The notes under the pieces are model-generated. The model saw only the letters and a program-made list of their open reading frames with translations, did no database searches and was not told where the DNA came from. A program made the position numbers and the translations under genes. Positions 1 to 9,071 of a stretch of 60,036 nt of DNA are shown here, one piece after another. Source of the DNA: CAZPUS01 sp964589825 (GTDB taxonomy: Bacteria; Fibrobacterota; Chitinivibrionia; Chitinivibrionales; WJKA01). The stretch spans positions 1-60,036 of the forward strand of contig CAZPUS010000016.1 in assembly GCA_964589825.1 (NCBI GenBank), read 5' to 3'. Position 1 is the stretch's first letter, and the number at the start of each line of letters is the position of its first letter.

Positions 1-197
1 GGAGAGACAAAAATGCGCGCGTTGATTTCTACACTTTTATTTTCGTCTTCACGGGCCGGAGTGACAAGAATATAGGGCAGTTCGTGATACCCTGACACAA
101 TACCGCTTACCGGTTTGCGAAATATTTTGGTCTGACGGAATATCCGCTTGAATGAAGGGTTGTTCAGATAGCTGGCGTTTCCTCCAAATTGTAGCAT
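1..197 (-). CDS. Hypothetical protein, N-terminal part (cut by window edge)
   Basis: An uninterrupted reading frame begins at an ATG (197-195) and runs off the window start after 65 codons. The translation begins MLQFGGNASYLNNPSFKRIF and continues with a stretch reading SGIVSGYHELPYILVTP, which looks like an ordinary soluble protein. I do not recognise the family. There is no clear Shine-Dalgarno sequence upstream, so the start is tentative. The gene is divergent from the radical SAM gene, and the roughly 270 bp between them must hold both promoters. Confidence 0.5.
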   Translation of the reverse strand, partial: MLQFGGNASYLNNPSFKRIFRQTKIFRKPVSGIVSGYHELPYILVTPAREDENKSVEINARIFVS

Positions 198-466
198 GCC
201 ACTAAAAATAATTCATCAGGAGAATCTATACAACCGACCGCGGACGGCGTTTCTATTTTTGTTTGACTATGCAGGTGTTTTGTTAGTATATTTTTAAGCA
301 CAGGATTTGTGTAAACAGGGAATGTGAGGGCGTGTAGCGGTGGTGGGGGTAAAGAGTGTAAGAGAAGCCGGGGTATCTAGTAAATTCAGTTATGATGTGT
401 CGGTAAGCCTGCATATGGTGGCCGGCTATGATCTCCTGCCATGATCTTCACGTGAGGAGGTGTCCG
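198..466. other. Divergent intergenic region
   Basis: About 270 bp separate the cut-off minus-strand gene from the radical SAM gene. A strong ribosome binding site, GAGGAGGTG, lies at 454-462 just before the ATG at 467. CTCCT at about 430 could pair with AGGAG at about 455 and hide that site, but the stem is short and unproven. No repeat element or clear promoter was seen. Confidence 0.4.
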
Positions 467-1921
467 ATGTTATCCCTTGATCAGTTCGATCAGAAAAAGA
501 ACGAATTACTTACCAACACGCTGTCGTTGTTGCTGCCGCTTCGCTTCTCCCGGCGCATGATTCTTTCCCATGCAGAGGCGAAACTGCGCGATTTTATGAT
601 CAATAAAAACGATCGTCCTCCCGGCGTTCCCCTGCGGGCGAAAAAAGATGCGGCAACGGTACTGTGCAACCTGCTTCGACGCATAAACAGAGGATACGAG
701 CAGGGATATATTTCTGGACGCTACATACATAAATTCATCCGTCCCTTTGTGGCTGCAGGTGCACCCAACGAGGAGAAAGACCGTGAATTCAGTGCAAAGT
801 ACGGATTCAATCCGCCGCTTTTTATGGTGGTTGCGCCTACCCAGGCCTGCAATCTCAATTGCGAAGGCTGTTATGCGAACTGCGATGCAGCCCATACCAC
901 AACCATGGAATACGATGTGCTGGTACGGATGCTGCGGGAAAAACGAGAATCATGGGGCTCGCGATTTACCGTGATTTCAGGGGGGGAGCCGTTCATGTAT
1001 CAAAGCAGGGGTAAAACGATGTTCGATCTGTTCGAGCAATTTCCCGAGACTATGTTTCTGGTTTATACCAACGGAACCCTCATAGATGAAAAGGTTGCTT
1101 CCAGGCTTGCGCAGCTGGGTAACGTTACACCCGCAATATCGGTGGAGGGGTATGAGCAAGAGACCGATCGACGTCGCGGCAAAGGAACGCATAAAAAGAT
1201 TCTCCGGGCATTCGAGAATCTGCGCAATGCCGGTGTGATGTTTGGCATCTCGGTCACCGTGACCCGTAATAATGTCGCGCTGTTCAATGCGGGAATGGAT
1301 ACATTTCACGACTATTACATGAACACGCTGGGTGCTACCTATGCGTGGATGTTTCAGTATATGCCCATCGGGCGCAATCATGACACGTTTCATCTTGTGA
1401 TAACCCCGCAGCAGCGCAAAAAACTGTGGGAGGAGACATGGCGCGTGGTGCGTCAGAAGCAGACATTCACCATCGATTTCTGGAATTCGGGAGCGGTTTC
1501 TTCGGGTTGCATATCGGCGGGCCGCTCCGACGGCTATATTTACGTTGACTGGAACGGCAATATCATGCCCTGTGTCTTCAACCCATACTACGAAGACAAC
1601 ATCCACGATATATACGCACGAGGCGGACACCTCGATGATGCGCTCTTTTCACCTCTGATGACGCGCATCCGGCAGTGGCAGCAGGAATATTATTTCAATG
1701 ACCGTCCTCCCCGGCACAAGGGTAACGTTTTCTGCCCGTGTGTAATCCGTGATCATTACGACACGCTCTACCCTATTTTGCAGCAAACCGGTGCCAAAAG
1801 CGCCAATGAAGAAGCCCGTGAAGCGCTTTCGGATGAGGAGTATCGCAAAAACCTTATTAATTACGGCAATGAATGTTGTGCGCAGCTCGATCCCGAATGG
1901 GAGAAATACCGTGCTGAATAA
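467..1921 (+). CDS. Radical SAM protein with C-terminal cysteine region
   Basis: The 484-residue protein carries the radical SAM [4Fe-4S] motif CxxxCxxC at C128, C132 and C135 (sequence CNLNCEGC), followed by SGGEP, the usual second signature of the SAM-binding barrel. The C-terminal third has more cysteines (MPCVFNPYYEDN and FCPCVIRD), which suggests SPASM-like auxiliary cluster binding. Enzymes of this kind use S-adenosylmethionine to start radical chemistry; the substrate cannot be told from the sequence. I chose the ATG at 467 because GAGGAGGTG sits just upstream; the frame stays open 13 codons further but with no ribosome binding site. The gene converges with the oxidoreductase at 1924, with only two bases between their stops. 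No peptide substrate or partner enzyme is adjacent. Confidence 0.85.
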   Translation: MLSLDQFDQKKNELLTNTLSLLLPLRFSRRMILSHAEAKLRDFMINKNDRPPGVPLRAKKDAATVLCNLLRRINRGYEQGYISGRYIHKFIRPFVAAGAPNEEKDREFSAKYGFNPPLFMVVAPTQACNLNCEGCYANCDAAHTTTMEYDVLVRMLREKRESWGSRFTVISGGEPFMYQSRGKTMFDLFEQFPETMFLVYTNGTLIDEKVASRLAQLGNVTPAISVEGYEQETDRRRGKGTHKKILRAFENLRNAGVMFGISVTVTRNNVALFNAGMDTFHDYYMNTLGATYAWMFQYMPIGRNHDTFHLVITPQQRKKLWEETWRVVRQKQTFTIDFWNSGAVSSGCISAGRSDGYIYVDWNGNIMPCVFNPYYEDNIHDIYARGGHLDDALFSPLMTRIRQWQQEYYFNDRPPRHKGNVFCPCVIRDHYDTLYPILQQTGAKSANEEAREALSDEEYRKNLINYGNECCAQLDPEWEKYRAE

Positions 1922-1923
1922 TA

Positions 1924-4011
1924 TTATCCGTTATCTGACTCGCAGTGCGCACGCAACTCGGCGATAGAGGCTTTAAGGTCCTGCTTGGAAAAATTGGAGG
2001 CGAGGGTCAGGGTTATCCGATTTGGTGAAATGCCGGTCTGCTCGCACAGCTGCGTGGCCTCTTTGATACGTTGTCTGCTCCAGAAATCTCCGTCAGTAAA
2101 GCTGCAGCTTTCCTGAGCACATCCGAGAACCAGTATTCCCTGCGCACCATATTCGAATGCCCTGAGCAGGGACGATGGTTTTATTTTGCATACACACGGG
2201 GTGCCCACAATCCCTACACCCGGCATGGTGTTGCGCACCCACGCGTTGACGGTGCTGAATCCGGGCTGATTGAAGAAGCAGTATATCAGAAGAACTCTCG
2301 TATGCGAGGTGTCGGTGCGGGAGCGGATAACTGCATGCTTGATCCGTTCGTTCATGGTCTCGACCTCTTCGATCCCGAAATCGATTGCATTTGCCGGGCA
2401 GGTCGCGTAGCATATACCGCAGCCGATACATTTATCCTTGTCAATTTCCACTCCGTCATTCCCCCCGGTGCGGGGAGCATCGTAAGGACAAACACGACTG
2501 CACGTAAGGCATGAGGCGCACAGATCCGTATCGATCTCCGCCCCCGCGCCGCAGTTAAGGCATCGTCGAGCCTCTTCGATAGCCTGTTTTTCACTAAAGG
2601 GCTTTTCGACAGGTACAAAGCTCGACGTTCGCCTGTGAGGACAGATGGAGTCGGTATCCCTTCGAGGCGTCTGTTTCACCTTTTCGGCGGTTTGTGACGG
2701 CAGCGTGCCGATTTTCTCCTTTTTCTCTATAACCGGTACTTTGGTCTCACCGAGATAGCGACGTATGGCCAGTGCTCCCTGTCGGCCGTGTGCCATGGCA
2801 CTCACCGCCAGTCCGGGGCCGGTTACGATTTCGCCGCATGAGAATACACCATCGCGCATTGTTTTAAAGGTGGTATCGTCCCATTGCAGCATACCCCGGT
2901 CGGTAAGCTGGATACCCATATTGGCGAGATAATCGGTGTCTGCGTGCTGGCCGATCGCAAAAATCACCGTGTCACCTTCCACAATCGTAGTGTTGTGTTC
3001 GTTATACGAAGGACTGAACCGTCCGTTTTTGTCGTACACCGAGCTACACTCCCTGCATTTTACCCCTTCGATCGATTTGTCCTCACGCAGCACGATTTCC
3101 TGTGGTCCCCATCCAAGGTGCTCCATGATAACACCTTCTTCCTGTGCTTCGTCGATTTCCCATTCGTGTGCCGGCATCTGGTGTTTTTTCTCAAGGCTCA
3201 AAAGGCGTACCTGTCCGGCGCCCTGACGAAGTGCGGTCCGGGTGACGTCCATAGCCACGCATCCTGCGCCGATTACTATAACATGCGCACCGGATTTGAG
3301 CATATACGTGTCCTGACGTGCGTTGCGCAAAAAGGAGAGTGCATCCAGCACGTCACAATGATCGCTGTGAGGAAGCGGCAGCACTTTACTTTCGGGTAGG
3401 CCCAGTGCGAGCAGCACCGCGTCGAACCCTTCCTGCCACAGATCGTCAACAGTAATATCCGCACCAAATTCGACACCTACACGAAAAGATACTCCGAGTG
3501 CGCGGATTGCCTCGATATCCCGGTGGATGATCGAGAGGGGAAGGCGATAGGCCGGCACCCCGAATCGCAGTGCACCGCCGGGCTCTTCCAGTTTTTCGAA
3601 TACCACTACGTCATAACCGCTCAGGGCCAGGTCGTGGGCCGCGGTAAGGCCGGCGGGGCCGGAGCCGATGACCGCGATACGTTTATGTTTTGGCGACTCC
3701 TGCAGGCTTTTTTCGTACGGACTTCGTGCGTCGCTGTTATCCATTATGTACTGCTTGAGTGCGCGTATAGCCAGCGGCTGGTCCACGGCACCGCGGCGAC
3801 ACTCCTCTTCGCAGGGGTGTGCACATATGTAGCCACAAATGCTTGGCAGCGGATTGGTACGGCGAATAACATTTGCCGCTTCTTCTACTTTACCCTGGGC
3901 CGCGAGCGAGATGTATTTCTGTACGTTCTGCGAAAGCGGACACGCATACTGACAAGGGGGGGCAAGGGAGTGATGTGCTTTTCTGAGATGTCTGTCTATT
4001 TCATGCATCAT
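1924..4011 (-). CDS. GltD-like flavoprotein fused to 2[4Fe-4S] ferredoxin and FlpD/MvhD domain
   Basis: A 695-residue electron-transfer protein in four parts. The N-terminal GltD/DPD-type cluster domain has cysteines at C20, C24, C59, C63, C67 and C71. An FAD/NAD(P)H oxidoreductase follows, with GSGPAG at 116-121 and a second dinucleotide fold GAGCVAMD near 248. Next come two ferredoxin motifs (C498/501/504/508 and C528/531/534/538). The C-terminal domain resembles the delta subunit MvhD/FlpD of heterodisulfide reductase systems, with cysteines at 606, 608, 631 and 636. GltD-like modules move electrons between NAD(P)H, flavin and iron-sulfur clusters, and FlpD passes electrons between partner complexes. 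Position downstream of metV-metF suggests it serves methylenetetrahydrofolate reductase; that is inference. A MITE-like repeat separates it from metF. Start ATGATG at 4011; the ribosome binding site is weak. Confidence 0.85.
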   Translation of the reverse strand: MMHEIDRHLRKAHHSLAPPCQYACPLSQNVQKYISLAAQGKVEEAANVIRRTNPLPSICGYICAHPCEEECRRGAVDQPLAIRALKQYIMDNSDARSPYEKSLQESPKHKRIAVIGSGPAGLTAAHDLALSGYDVVVFEKLEEPGGALRFGVPAYRLPLSIIHRDIEAIRALGVSFRVGVEFGADITVDDLWQEGFDAVLLALGLPESKVLPLPHSDHCDVLDALSFLRNARQDTYMLKSGAHVIVIGAGCVAMDVTRTALRQGAGQVRLLSLEKKHQMPAHEWEIDEAQEEGVIMEHLGWGPQEIVLREDKSIEGVKCRECSSVYDKNGRFSPSYNEHNTTIVEGDTVIFAIGQHADTDYLANMGIQLTDRGMLQWDDTTFKTMRDGVFSCGEIVTGPGLAVSAMAHGRQGALAIRRYLGETKVPVIEKKEKIGTLPSQTAEKVKQTPRRDTDSICPHRRTSSFVPVEKPFSEKQAIEEARRCLNCGAGAEIDTDLCASCLTCSRVCPYDAPRTGGNDGVEIDKDKCIGCGICYATCPANAIDFGIEEVETMNERIKHAVIRSRTDTSHTRVLLIYCFFNQPGFSTVNAWVRNTMPGVGIVGTPCVCKIKPSSLLRAFEYGAQGILVLGCAQESCSFTDGDFWSRQRIKEATQLCEQTGISPNRITLTLASNFSKQDLKASIAELRAHCESDNG

Positions 4012-4039
4012 AGTTCTCTATTCCGAATTAATAATTGAT

Positions 4040-4202
4040 ACCTGAATTGAGCGTTTGTTTTCATGAAAGCTGCGGTGCGCCGTGCTGCTATTGTGTTTTC
4101 GAAAATTATGGGGCAACCTTGTTGGTTGTCTCATGGGGTTGGAGAATATAAGAGTAGTGCGGATTACAGCAGATTTCGCAAATAAAATCGTTCAATTCAG
4201 GT
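4040..4202 (+). repeat. MITE-like palindromic element, copy A (best preserved)
   Basis: A 163-bp element. The ends ACCTGAATTGAGCG (4040-4053) and CGTTCAATTCAGGT (4189-4202) are inverted repeats matching at 13 of 14 positions. Both halves pair along most of their length around the centre CAACCTTGTTGGTTG, so the element could form one long hairpin. It is flanked by GAT on both sides (4037-4039 and 4203-4205), which looks like a 3-bp target duplication. It lies between metF and the GltD-like gene, both on the minus strand, and may disturb or terminate a shared transcript. No coding potential. Confidence 0.85.
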
Positions 4203-4269
4203 GATAGTAGTTCTTACAATATGAAGGTGTTCAAAAAGCGCTACGTTTACATAAAAAAATACAGGACGG

Positions 4270-5163
4270 TTACAAACCCGCCCGTTCCATTATATGCGGC
4301 ACCTGCTCTTCTTTGTTGATTGCCATAATGTGTACACCGTCACACAGGGACGATTCTTTCAGACGCCGAATCGTTTCCGCCGCGATGTCGATCCCCGTTT
4401 CAAGACGCGTCCCTTTCGGTGAATCGGTGAGTCGCTGCAGCAGGGCATCGGGTATGCGTATACCCGGGATGTTATTCTGCACGTAGCGAGCCATTCCGGG
4501 GCTGGACAGCAGCAGTATCCCCGCAAGAATTTTTACATCCGGGGTGGTCGCACGCACCTTTGCCATGAAATTTTCAAAACGTCCGAGATCGAATACCGCC
4601 TGAGTCTGCGCAAATTCCATACCGGCAAGCGCTTTTTTCCGGAATTTCATCAGCTGGGGCTCTATGGGATCCGCTTCCGGAGTGACGACACCACCACAGC
4701 AGAATGATCCCGGGGAGGAGAGTTCGTTTCCCCCGAAATCGCGACCGTTTTCTATACATCGCACTGCCTGAATCAAATGAACGGAATCAAAATCGAAAAC
4801 CCCTCTGGCATCAGGATGGTCACCGCTGGCGGGATGGTCACCGGTAAGGCAGACAACATTGTGGATGCCGAGTATATTGGCGGCAAGAAGATCTGACTGA
4901 AGTGCGAGACGATTACGGTCTCTGCAGGTAAGCTGCAGTATCGGTTCTCCCCCCCGCTGAAGTACGATGGCACATACACCAAGAGATGACGCGCGCATTA
5001 CCGCGCTTTGATTATCGGTGACATTAACGGCATGGACACGATCCTTCAGAATATCGATATGATGATTCAGCGCATCGCTGTCACATCCTTTCGGAGGACC
5101 GAGTTCAGCGGTGATAACGAACTCACCGCGGGAGAACGCATCGCTGAGCTGAAAATGTGACAT
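4270..5163 (-). CDS. metF: Methylenetetrahydrofolate reductase (short, MetF type)
   Basis: The 297-residue protein matches the MetF barrel family: FVITAELGPPKG near the N-terminus, then NVTDNQSAVMR, CLTGDHP and the late RLETGIDIAAETI region. It interconverts 5,10-methylene- and 5-methyl-tetrahydrofolate using FAD. The start is the ATG at 5163, which shares its A with the metV stop (TAATG) and follows AGAAGGAT, so the two genes are translationally coupled. A TTG two codons earlier is also possible. Pairing with MetV is the arrangement known from acetogens and other anaerobes, where MetVF receives electrons from ferredoxin- or NADH-linked partners instead of using NAD(P)H alone. The likely partner here is the GltD-ferredoxin-FlpD fusion downstream. 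Confidence 0.92.
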   Translation of the reverse strand: MSHFQLSDAFSRGEFVITAELGPPKGCDSDALNHHIDILKDRVHAVNVTDNQSAVMRASSLGVCAIVLQRGGEPILQLTCRDRNRLALQSDLLAANILGIHNVVCLTGDHPASGDHPDARGVFDFDSVHLIQAVRCIENGRDFGGNELSSPGSFCCGGVVTPEADPIEPQLMKFRKKALAGMEFAQTQAVFDLGRFENFMAKVRATTPDVKILAGILLLSSPGMARYVQNNIPGIRIPDALLQRLTDSPKGTRLETGIDIAAETIRRLKESSLCDGVHIMAINKEEQVPHIMERAGL

Positions 5164-5849
5164 TAGCAACTATCCTTCTGATGCGGGGGCAGGGTGACGG
5201 TTTTATTGTCCTGATGTTGAGGACTGGTATGGCGGCTGTGTGAAGGAGGGGGATAGATAGTTTCGAGTTTATCGAGCTGTCCCAAAACCTCGAGACGACG
5301 GTAAATACGCGCCCATGCGCATTCTTTTTCCGGATCGACTTCGCACATTCCTTCGTGTGCACCCCCGCAGGGCCCGTTGAGCAGCCCCTTGGGACACGTG
5401 GTAACCGGACATATGCCGCCGGTTCTGTCGAGGATACATTCGCCGCAAAGGCTGCATCGCTCGCTCCAGTGCCCGACCGATTCGCTCGTACCCACGAATT
5501 TTGAATCCAATGCGGGATATACAGGAATCGGTTCGAGTTTATCTGCAACCAGTTGCACTCCGGCACCACATGCCATCGAAAGAACGGCTTCGCAGTTACG
5601 TGCTTTTTCGATAATGGCATCGACGAATTCGCCATCACACTGGCGTTCGATAGTTGTCGTGTGTACACGCAGTGCATTATTGTCCTGTTGTGCCGCGATA
5701 CGAAGCTGCGAGGCGAGCGCCGTGGCCTGCCTGTCTCCACCCGCCATACATACGCTGGTGCAGGTGCCGCATCCCAGCACCATTACCGAATCGTGGCGTC
5801 GGATCATACGGTAAATATCGTCAAATAATTTCTGTTGAGCAACAATCAT
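5163..5849 (-). CDS. metV: MetV, zinc/iron-sulfur partner of methylenetetrahydrofolate reductase
   Basis: The 228-residue protein resembles the MTHFR C-terminal family (MetV). It has an N-terminal cysteine motif (LGCGTCTSVC), a middle segment SMACGAGVQ, and a cysteine-rich C-terminal part (ERCSLCGECILDRTGGICP, then CPKGLLNGPCGG and GMCEVDPEKEC). In acetogens MetV binds MetF and carries the iron-sulfur route for electrons into its flavin. The last 30 or so residues are a low-complexity tail rich in proline, histidine and serine that does not look conserved. The ATG at 5849 has AGGAG about 12 bases upstream, slightly far. It overlaps metF by one base. Confidence 0.9.
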   Translation of the reverse strand: MIVAQQKLFDDIYRMIRRHDSVMVLGCGTCTSVCMAGGDRQATALASQLRIAAQQDNNALRVHTTTIERQCDGEFVDAIIEKARNCEAVLSMACGAGVQLVADKLEPIPVYPALDSKFVGTSESVGHWSERCSLCGECILDRTGGICPVTTCPKGLLNGPCGGAHEGMCEVDPEKECAWARIYRRLEVLGQLDKLETIYPPPSHSRHTSPQHQDNKTVTLPPHQKDSC

Positions 5850-5924
5850 AATCGCGTCATGCTCCTGTTAAAGTGTAAACCCAGGGGCCGGAAAAAAGAG
5901 ACTGCCCGCAGTAGCGCCCCGCGC

Positions 5925-7442
5925 TTATTCGGCCGAATCGATATGCCGTTTTAGTGCACGAGTCCATCGTTGATACGCGCTGAGATATGAGTCGCGAAGG
6001 GAGGGGTTCGGTTCTACTACGGATTGAACCGCAAAATTATTGAATGCCTGCTGTGCACTTTCAAATATTCCGGCTCCGATACCGGCACCGAGTGCGGCTC
6101 CCCGGGAGCCATCGGTGTCGTAAAGTTCTACCCGTGCGCCGGTTGTATTGGCGAATGCTTCGCAAAAAAGCGGACTCAAAAACATGTTTGCGTTTCCTGC
6201 ACGTACGGTCTCGATCGCTACGCCCATATCTTTCATTACCGAAAGGCCGTAGTTGAGCGCAAAGGCGATACCTTCCTGTGACGCACGCAGAAGATGTGCC
6301 GTGGAATGCGTGTTGAAGCGCAGCCCTTCGATATGTGCGCCGATATCACGGTTGCCAAGCGAGCGCTCCGCCCCGTTTCCAAAGGGGATGCACATAAGCC
6401 CTTCCGCACCAATATCGACGGTCGCGGCTGAGCGGTTCATCTCTTTATAATCGAGTTCTGCTGCGGCGTCCGGGGCGTTCATTACATGGTGCTTGAGCCA
6501 GCTGTTGAGGATACCGGTTCCGTTAATGCACAAAAGCACACCGTAGCGGGGTGTTTCTTTTCTGTGGTTGACATGTACAAACGTGTTGACACGCGACTGC
6601 GGATCGTAGTCAGGGGTATCGCTGACCCCGTAGACGACACCCGAGGTCCCTGCAGTAGCGGCGATCTCTCCGGGATTGAGCACATTGAGTGAAAGCGCGT
6701 TATTGGGCTGGTCTCCACCGCGATAGGCGACAGGGATTCCTGCAGGTATGCCGAGTTCGGCAGCCGCCTCGGAGGCGACGCAGACATCGGTGCTGAAATT
6801 GTCGATTATTTCGGGCAGCAGAGAACGGGAAAAACCGAAATGATCCATAAGAAAACCCGCGACGTCGTTTGCGGAAAAATCCCACAGGATTCCTTCGGAT
6901 AATCCGGACGGGGTGGTGGTCGATGTGCCGCTGAGTCGCCAGGCGATATAGTCGCCCGGAAGCATGATACGGGAAACCCGGGAATACAGATCGGGCTCAT
7001 TCTCTTTCATCCATGCGAGTTTTGATGCGGTGAAATTACCAGGAGAATTAAGCAGCCTGTCAAGACATTGGTGGTGTCCAAGGTCATCGAATGCACGTTG
7101 GCCGTAGGAGACCGCCCGGCTGTCGCACCAGATAATCGCGGGTCGTACGACTTCCATGTTTTCATCGAGCGTTACCAGACCATGCATCTGGTAGGAAATT
7201 CCTACTGCGGTTATTTTATTAAGGTCTGCAGAAGCGGCAAGCGTTGTCGTGGCCTTTACGATATGCTCCCACCATGTACCGGGATCCTGCTGTGCCCAGC
7301 CAGGGTTTGGAGCTTCGATAGGCAGTTCCGTGACAGGTGAGGTGGCGGAAGCCACCGGTTTCATAGTCGCTGCGTCAAGTATGGATGCTTTTACCGATGA
7401 GCTACCCACGTCATAGCCCAGCAGATAGGTGGTGTCGGTCAT
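5925..7442 (-). CDS. xylB: Xylulokinase-like FGGY carbohydrate kinase
   Basis: The 505-residue protein has the FGGY kinase plan. An N-terminal phosphate-binding loop (GYDVGSSSVKASI) is followed by the substrate-side motif ISYQMHGL, typical of xylulokinases. WCDSRA and YRGGDQPNNAL follow, the latter holding the catalytic aspartate, then the C-terminal adenosine-binding half. It would phosphorylate D-xylulose or a similar ketose with ATP; the exact sugar is not certain. AAGGA lies eight bases before the ATG. The gene sits 75 bp upstream of metV on the same strand and may share its transcript. No xylose isomerase or sugar transporter is adjacent. Confidence 0.85.
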   Translation of the reverse strand: MTDTTYLLGYDVGSSSVKASILDAATMKPVASATSPVTELPIEAPNPGWAQQDPGTWWEHIVKATTTLAASADLNKITAVGISYQMHGLVTLDENMEVVRPAIIWCDSRAVSYGQRAFDDLGHHQCLDRLLNSPGNFTASKLAWMKENEPDLYSRVSRIMLPGDYIAWRLSGTSTTTPSGLSEGILWDFSANDVAGFLMDHFGFSRSLLPEIIDNFSTDVCVASEAAAELGIPAGIPVAYRGGDQPNNALSLNVLNPGEIAATAGTSGVVYGVSDTPDYDPQSRVNTFVHVNHRKETPRYGVLLCINGTGILNSWLKHHVMNAPDAAAELDYKEMNRSAATVDIGAEGLMCIPFGNGAERSLGNRDIGAHIEGLRFNTHSTAHLLRASQEGIAFALNYGLSVMKDMGVAIETVRAGNANMFLSPLFCEAFANTTGARVELYDTDGSRGAALGAGIGAGIFESAQQAFNNFAVQSVVEPNPSLRDSYLSAYQRWTRALKRHIDSAE

Positions 7443-7550
7443 CGTGAGGTCCTTTTTACAGGTTTTGCGGTAAGATAAAAAAATAGATAACTGAAGCCTG
7501 ATGGTTCAAATCGGCATAAGAATGCAGCAATAGTGTGCAGCAGCGGGAGG

Positions 7551-8621
7551 CTATCGACCCTCTTTATGCTCGTCCGTCGTAATAAGCCCCATATGCTGTA
7601 CCCTTTTTTCCCAGTTCTTGCGTGCCTGTTGTTGCATATTCTGTATGCTGTCCTGTTCGTCCATGATATCGGTGCCCACAAGCGTTTCGATTACGTCCTC
7701 CATGGTTACCACGCCCCGGGTCTCTCCGTGCTCTCCTACTACTACCGCGATTTGAGTGGAAAGGTTTACCAGCTTGTAGAAGACCTTCATAAGCGGCATG
7801 TATTCGGGTACCATCGGGATCTCCCTTCGAATCGCGGAGAGAGGCTGCTCGTCTTTGCGGTCTATGATGTGCTGCAGAATATCGTCTTTGAGCACAAAGC
7901 CGGTTATGGCATCGATGGTATGATGGTATACGGGAATTCGCGAGACCCGCAGATTCGGATGTGCGTCATGAAACTCGCGGACCGTTTGGTCCTGAGACGC
8001 CGCTATTAGTATAGTACGTGGTGTCATAGTGTTTTTAACATGTATCTGGTTGAATTTCATGAGGTTTAACAACACTCCCGATTCTTTGGAGTCAAAGACG
8101 CCTTCCTGCACACCTTTTTCTGCGAGTGCTTCGATTTCGGATCTGTTCAGAGAATGTGACACGGTGTCTTTTTGCAGCAGTCCGGATATGAAATTTGAGA
8201 GCCGAATAAAGGGATAGAGCGGGGAGTATATGAGTATATTCAGAAGCGGGGCGCTCAGGGGTGCAAGCTGCTTCCAGTAAGTGGCGCCCAGGGTTTTGGG
8301 GATGATTTCCGAAAAAATGAGAATCAGGAGTGTAAGCAGAGCCGAGACAACAGAGACATACTCTTTTCCCCAGATGTGCTGAGCCCGTGCGCCCACCCCC
8401 GCCGCACCTATGGTATGGGCGAACGTGTTGAGCGTAAGGATCGCGGAAAGTGGTCGGTCTATGGTATGTTTAAGACTCTGGAGTCTGTAGCCGGCTTTTT
8501 TGCCCTTGTTTATCAGTGCGCCTATATAGCTGGGCGTAATGCTCAGAAGAACCGCTTCGAGCACGGAGCATAGAAAGGAAAAAAAGAGTGCAACGAATAG
8601 ATAAAGAAGAAGTAATAGCAT
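7551..8621 (-). CDS. CNNM/CorB-type membrane protein with CBS domains
   Basis: The 356-residue protein starts with a DUF21/CNNM membrane domain: hydrophobic segments at about residues 1-25, 60-80, 90-110 and 120-140, and the conserved IFSEIIPKTLGA. A tandem CBS pair follows (NTMTPRTILIAA to VTMEDVIETLVG). Related proteins take part in magnesium or other divalent-metal transport. The C-terminal CorC/HlyC domain common in longer family members (about 430 residues) is absent; the protein ends about 35 residues after the second CBS domain. No clear ribosome binding site precedes the ATG. The gene lies between the thioesterase and xylulokinase genes with short gaps. Confidence 0.85.
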   Translation of the reverse strand: MLLLLLYLFVALFFSFLCSVLEAVLLSITPSYIGALINKGKKAGYRLQSLKHTIDRPLSAILTLNTFAHTIGAAGVGARAQHIWGKEYVSVVSALLTLLILIFSEIIPKTLGATYWKQLAPLSAPLLNILIYSPLYPFIRLSNFISGLLQKDTVSHSLNRSEIEALAEKGVQEGVFDSKESGVLLNLMKFNQIHVKNTMTPRTILIAASQDQTVREFHDAHPNLRVSRIPVYHHTIDAITGFVLKDDILQHIIDRKDEQPLSAIRREIPMVPEYMPLMKVFYKLVNLSTQIAVVVGEHGETRGVVTMEDVIETLVGTDIMDEQDSIQNMQQQARKNWEKRVQHMGLITTDEHKEGR

Positions 8622-8687
8622 AACGTGCAGAAAAAATACGAAATATGCAGTCGCGATCGCGAAGAGAGGCTTATAATCGGCAAAAAA

Positions 8688-9071
8688 TCAGGATGACGCG
8701 AGAGCCATTCGGATAGGACGAGGAATGCGGACGGCTTTGCCGTGTTCATTGAGACATACCATGGTGATGTCACCGGTGGTGCAATGTGTTCCGTCTTCAC
8801 GAAATATATCGGTCCGCATATCGATCGATGCGCCCCGCTGCGCGGTAATTACCGTTTCCACATCAATGAGGTCATTGTAGCGTGCCGGTGCATGGTAGTT
8901 GATCTGTGCTCTTGCTATGGCGAAGCTGATCCCCTGTTCGTGATACTGCTGCAGATCGATACCGAAACCGCGCAGCAGTTCGGTTCTGCTTCGCTCCATA
9001 TAGCGCAGGTAGTTGGCATAGTAGACAACGTTTCCGCAGTCGGTGTCTTCGTAATAAATACGTATTTTCAT
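8688..9071 (-). CDS. YbgC-type acyl-CoA thioesterase
   Basis: The 127-residue hotdog-fold protein begins MKIRIYYEDTDCGNVVYYAN, the YbgC/4-hydroxybenzoyl-CoA thioesterase signature with its catalytic aspartate, and continues YLRYMERSRTELL. Family members hydrolyse acyl-CoA or acyl-ACP thioesters; in several bacteria YbgC is tied to envelope lipid metabolism. I start it at the ATG at 9071, which overlaps the stop of the upstream regulator gene (ATGA), because conserved sequence begins there. The frame is open 24 codons further upstream, but that part lies inside the regulator gene. It is therefore probably translated together with the sigma-54 activator. Confidence 0.9.
   Translation of the reverse strand: MKIRIYYEDTDCGNVVYYANYLRYMERSRTELLRGFGIDLQQYHEQGISFAIARAQINYHAPARYNDLIDVETVITAQRGASIDMRTDIFREDGTHCTTGDITMVCLNEHGKAVRIPRPIRMALASS

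Noticed and set aside
428..466. Earlier start of the radical SAM gene
   Set aside because: The strong GAGGAGGTG lies after this start and directly before the ATG at 467; the extra 13 residues show no conservation.
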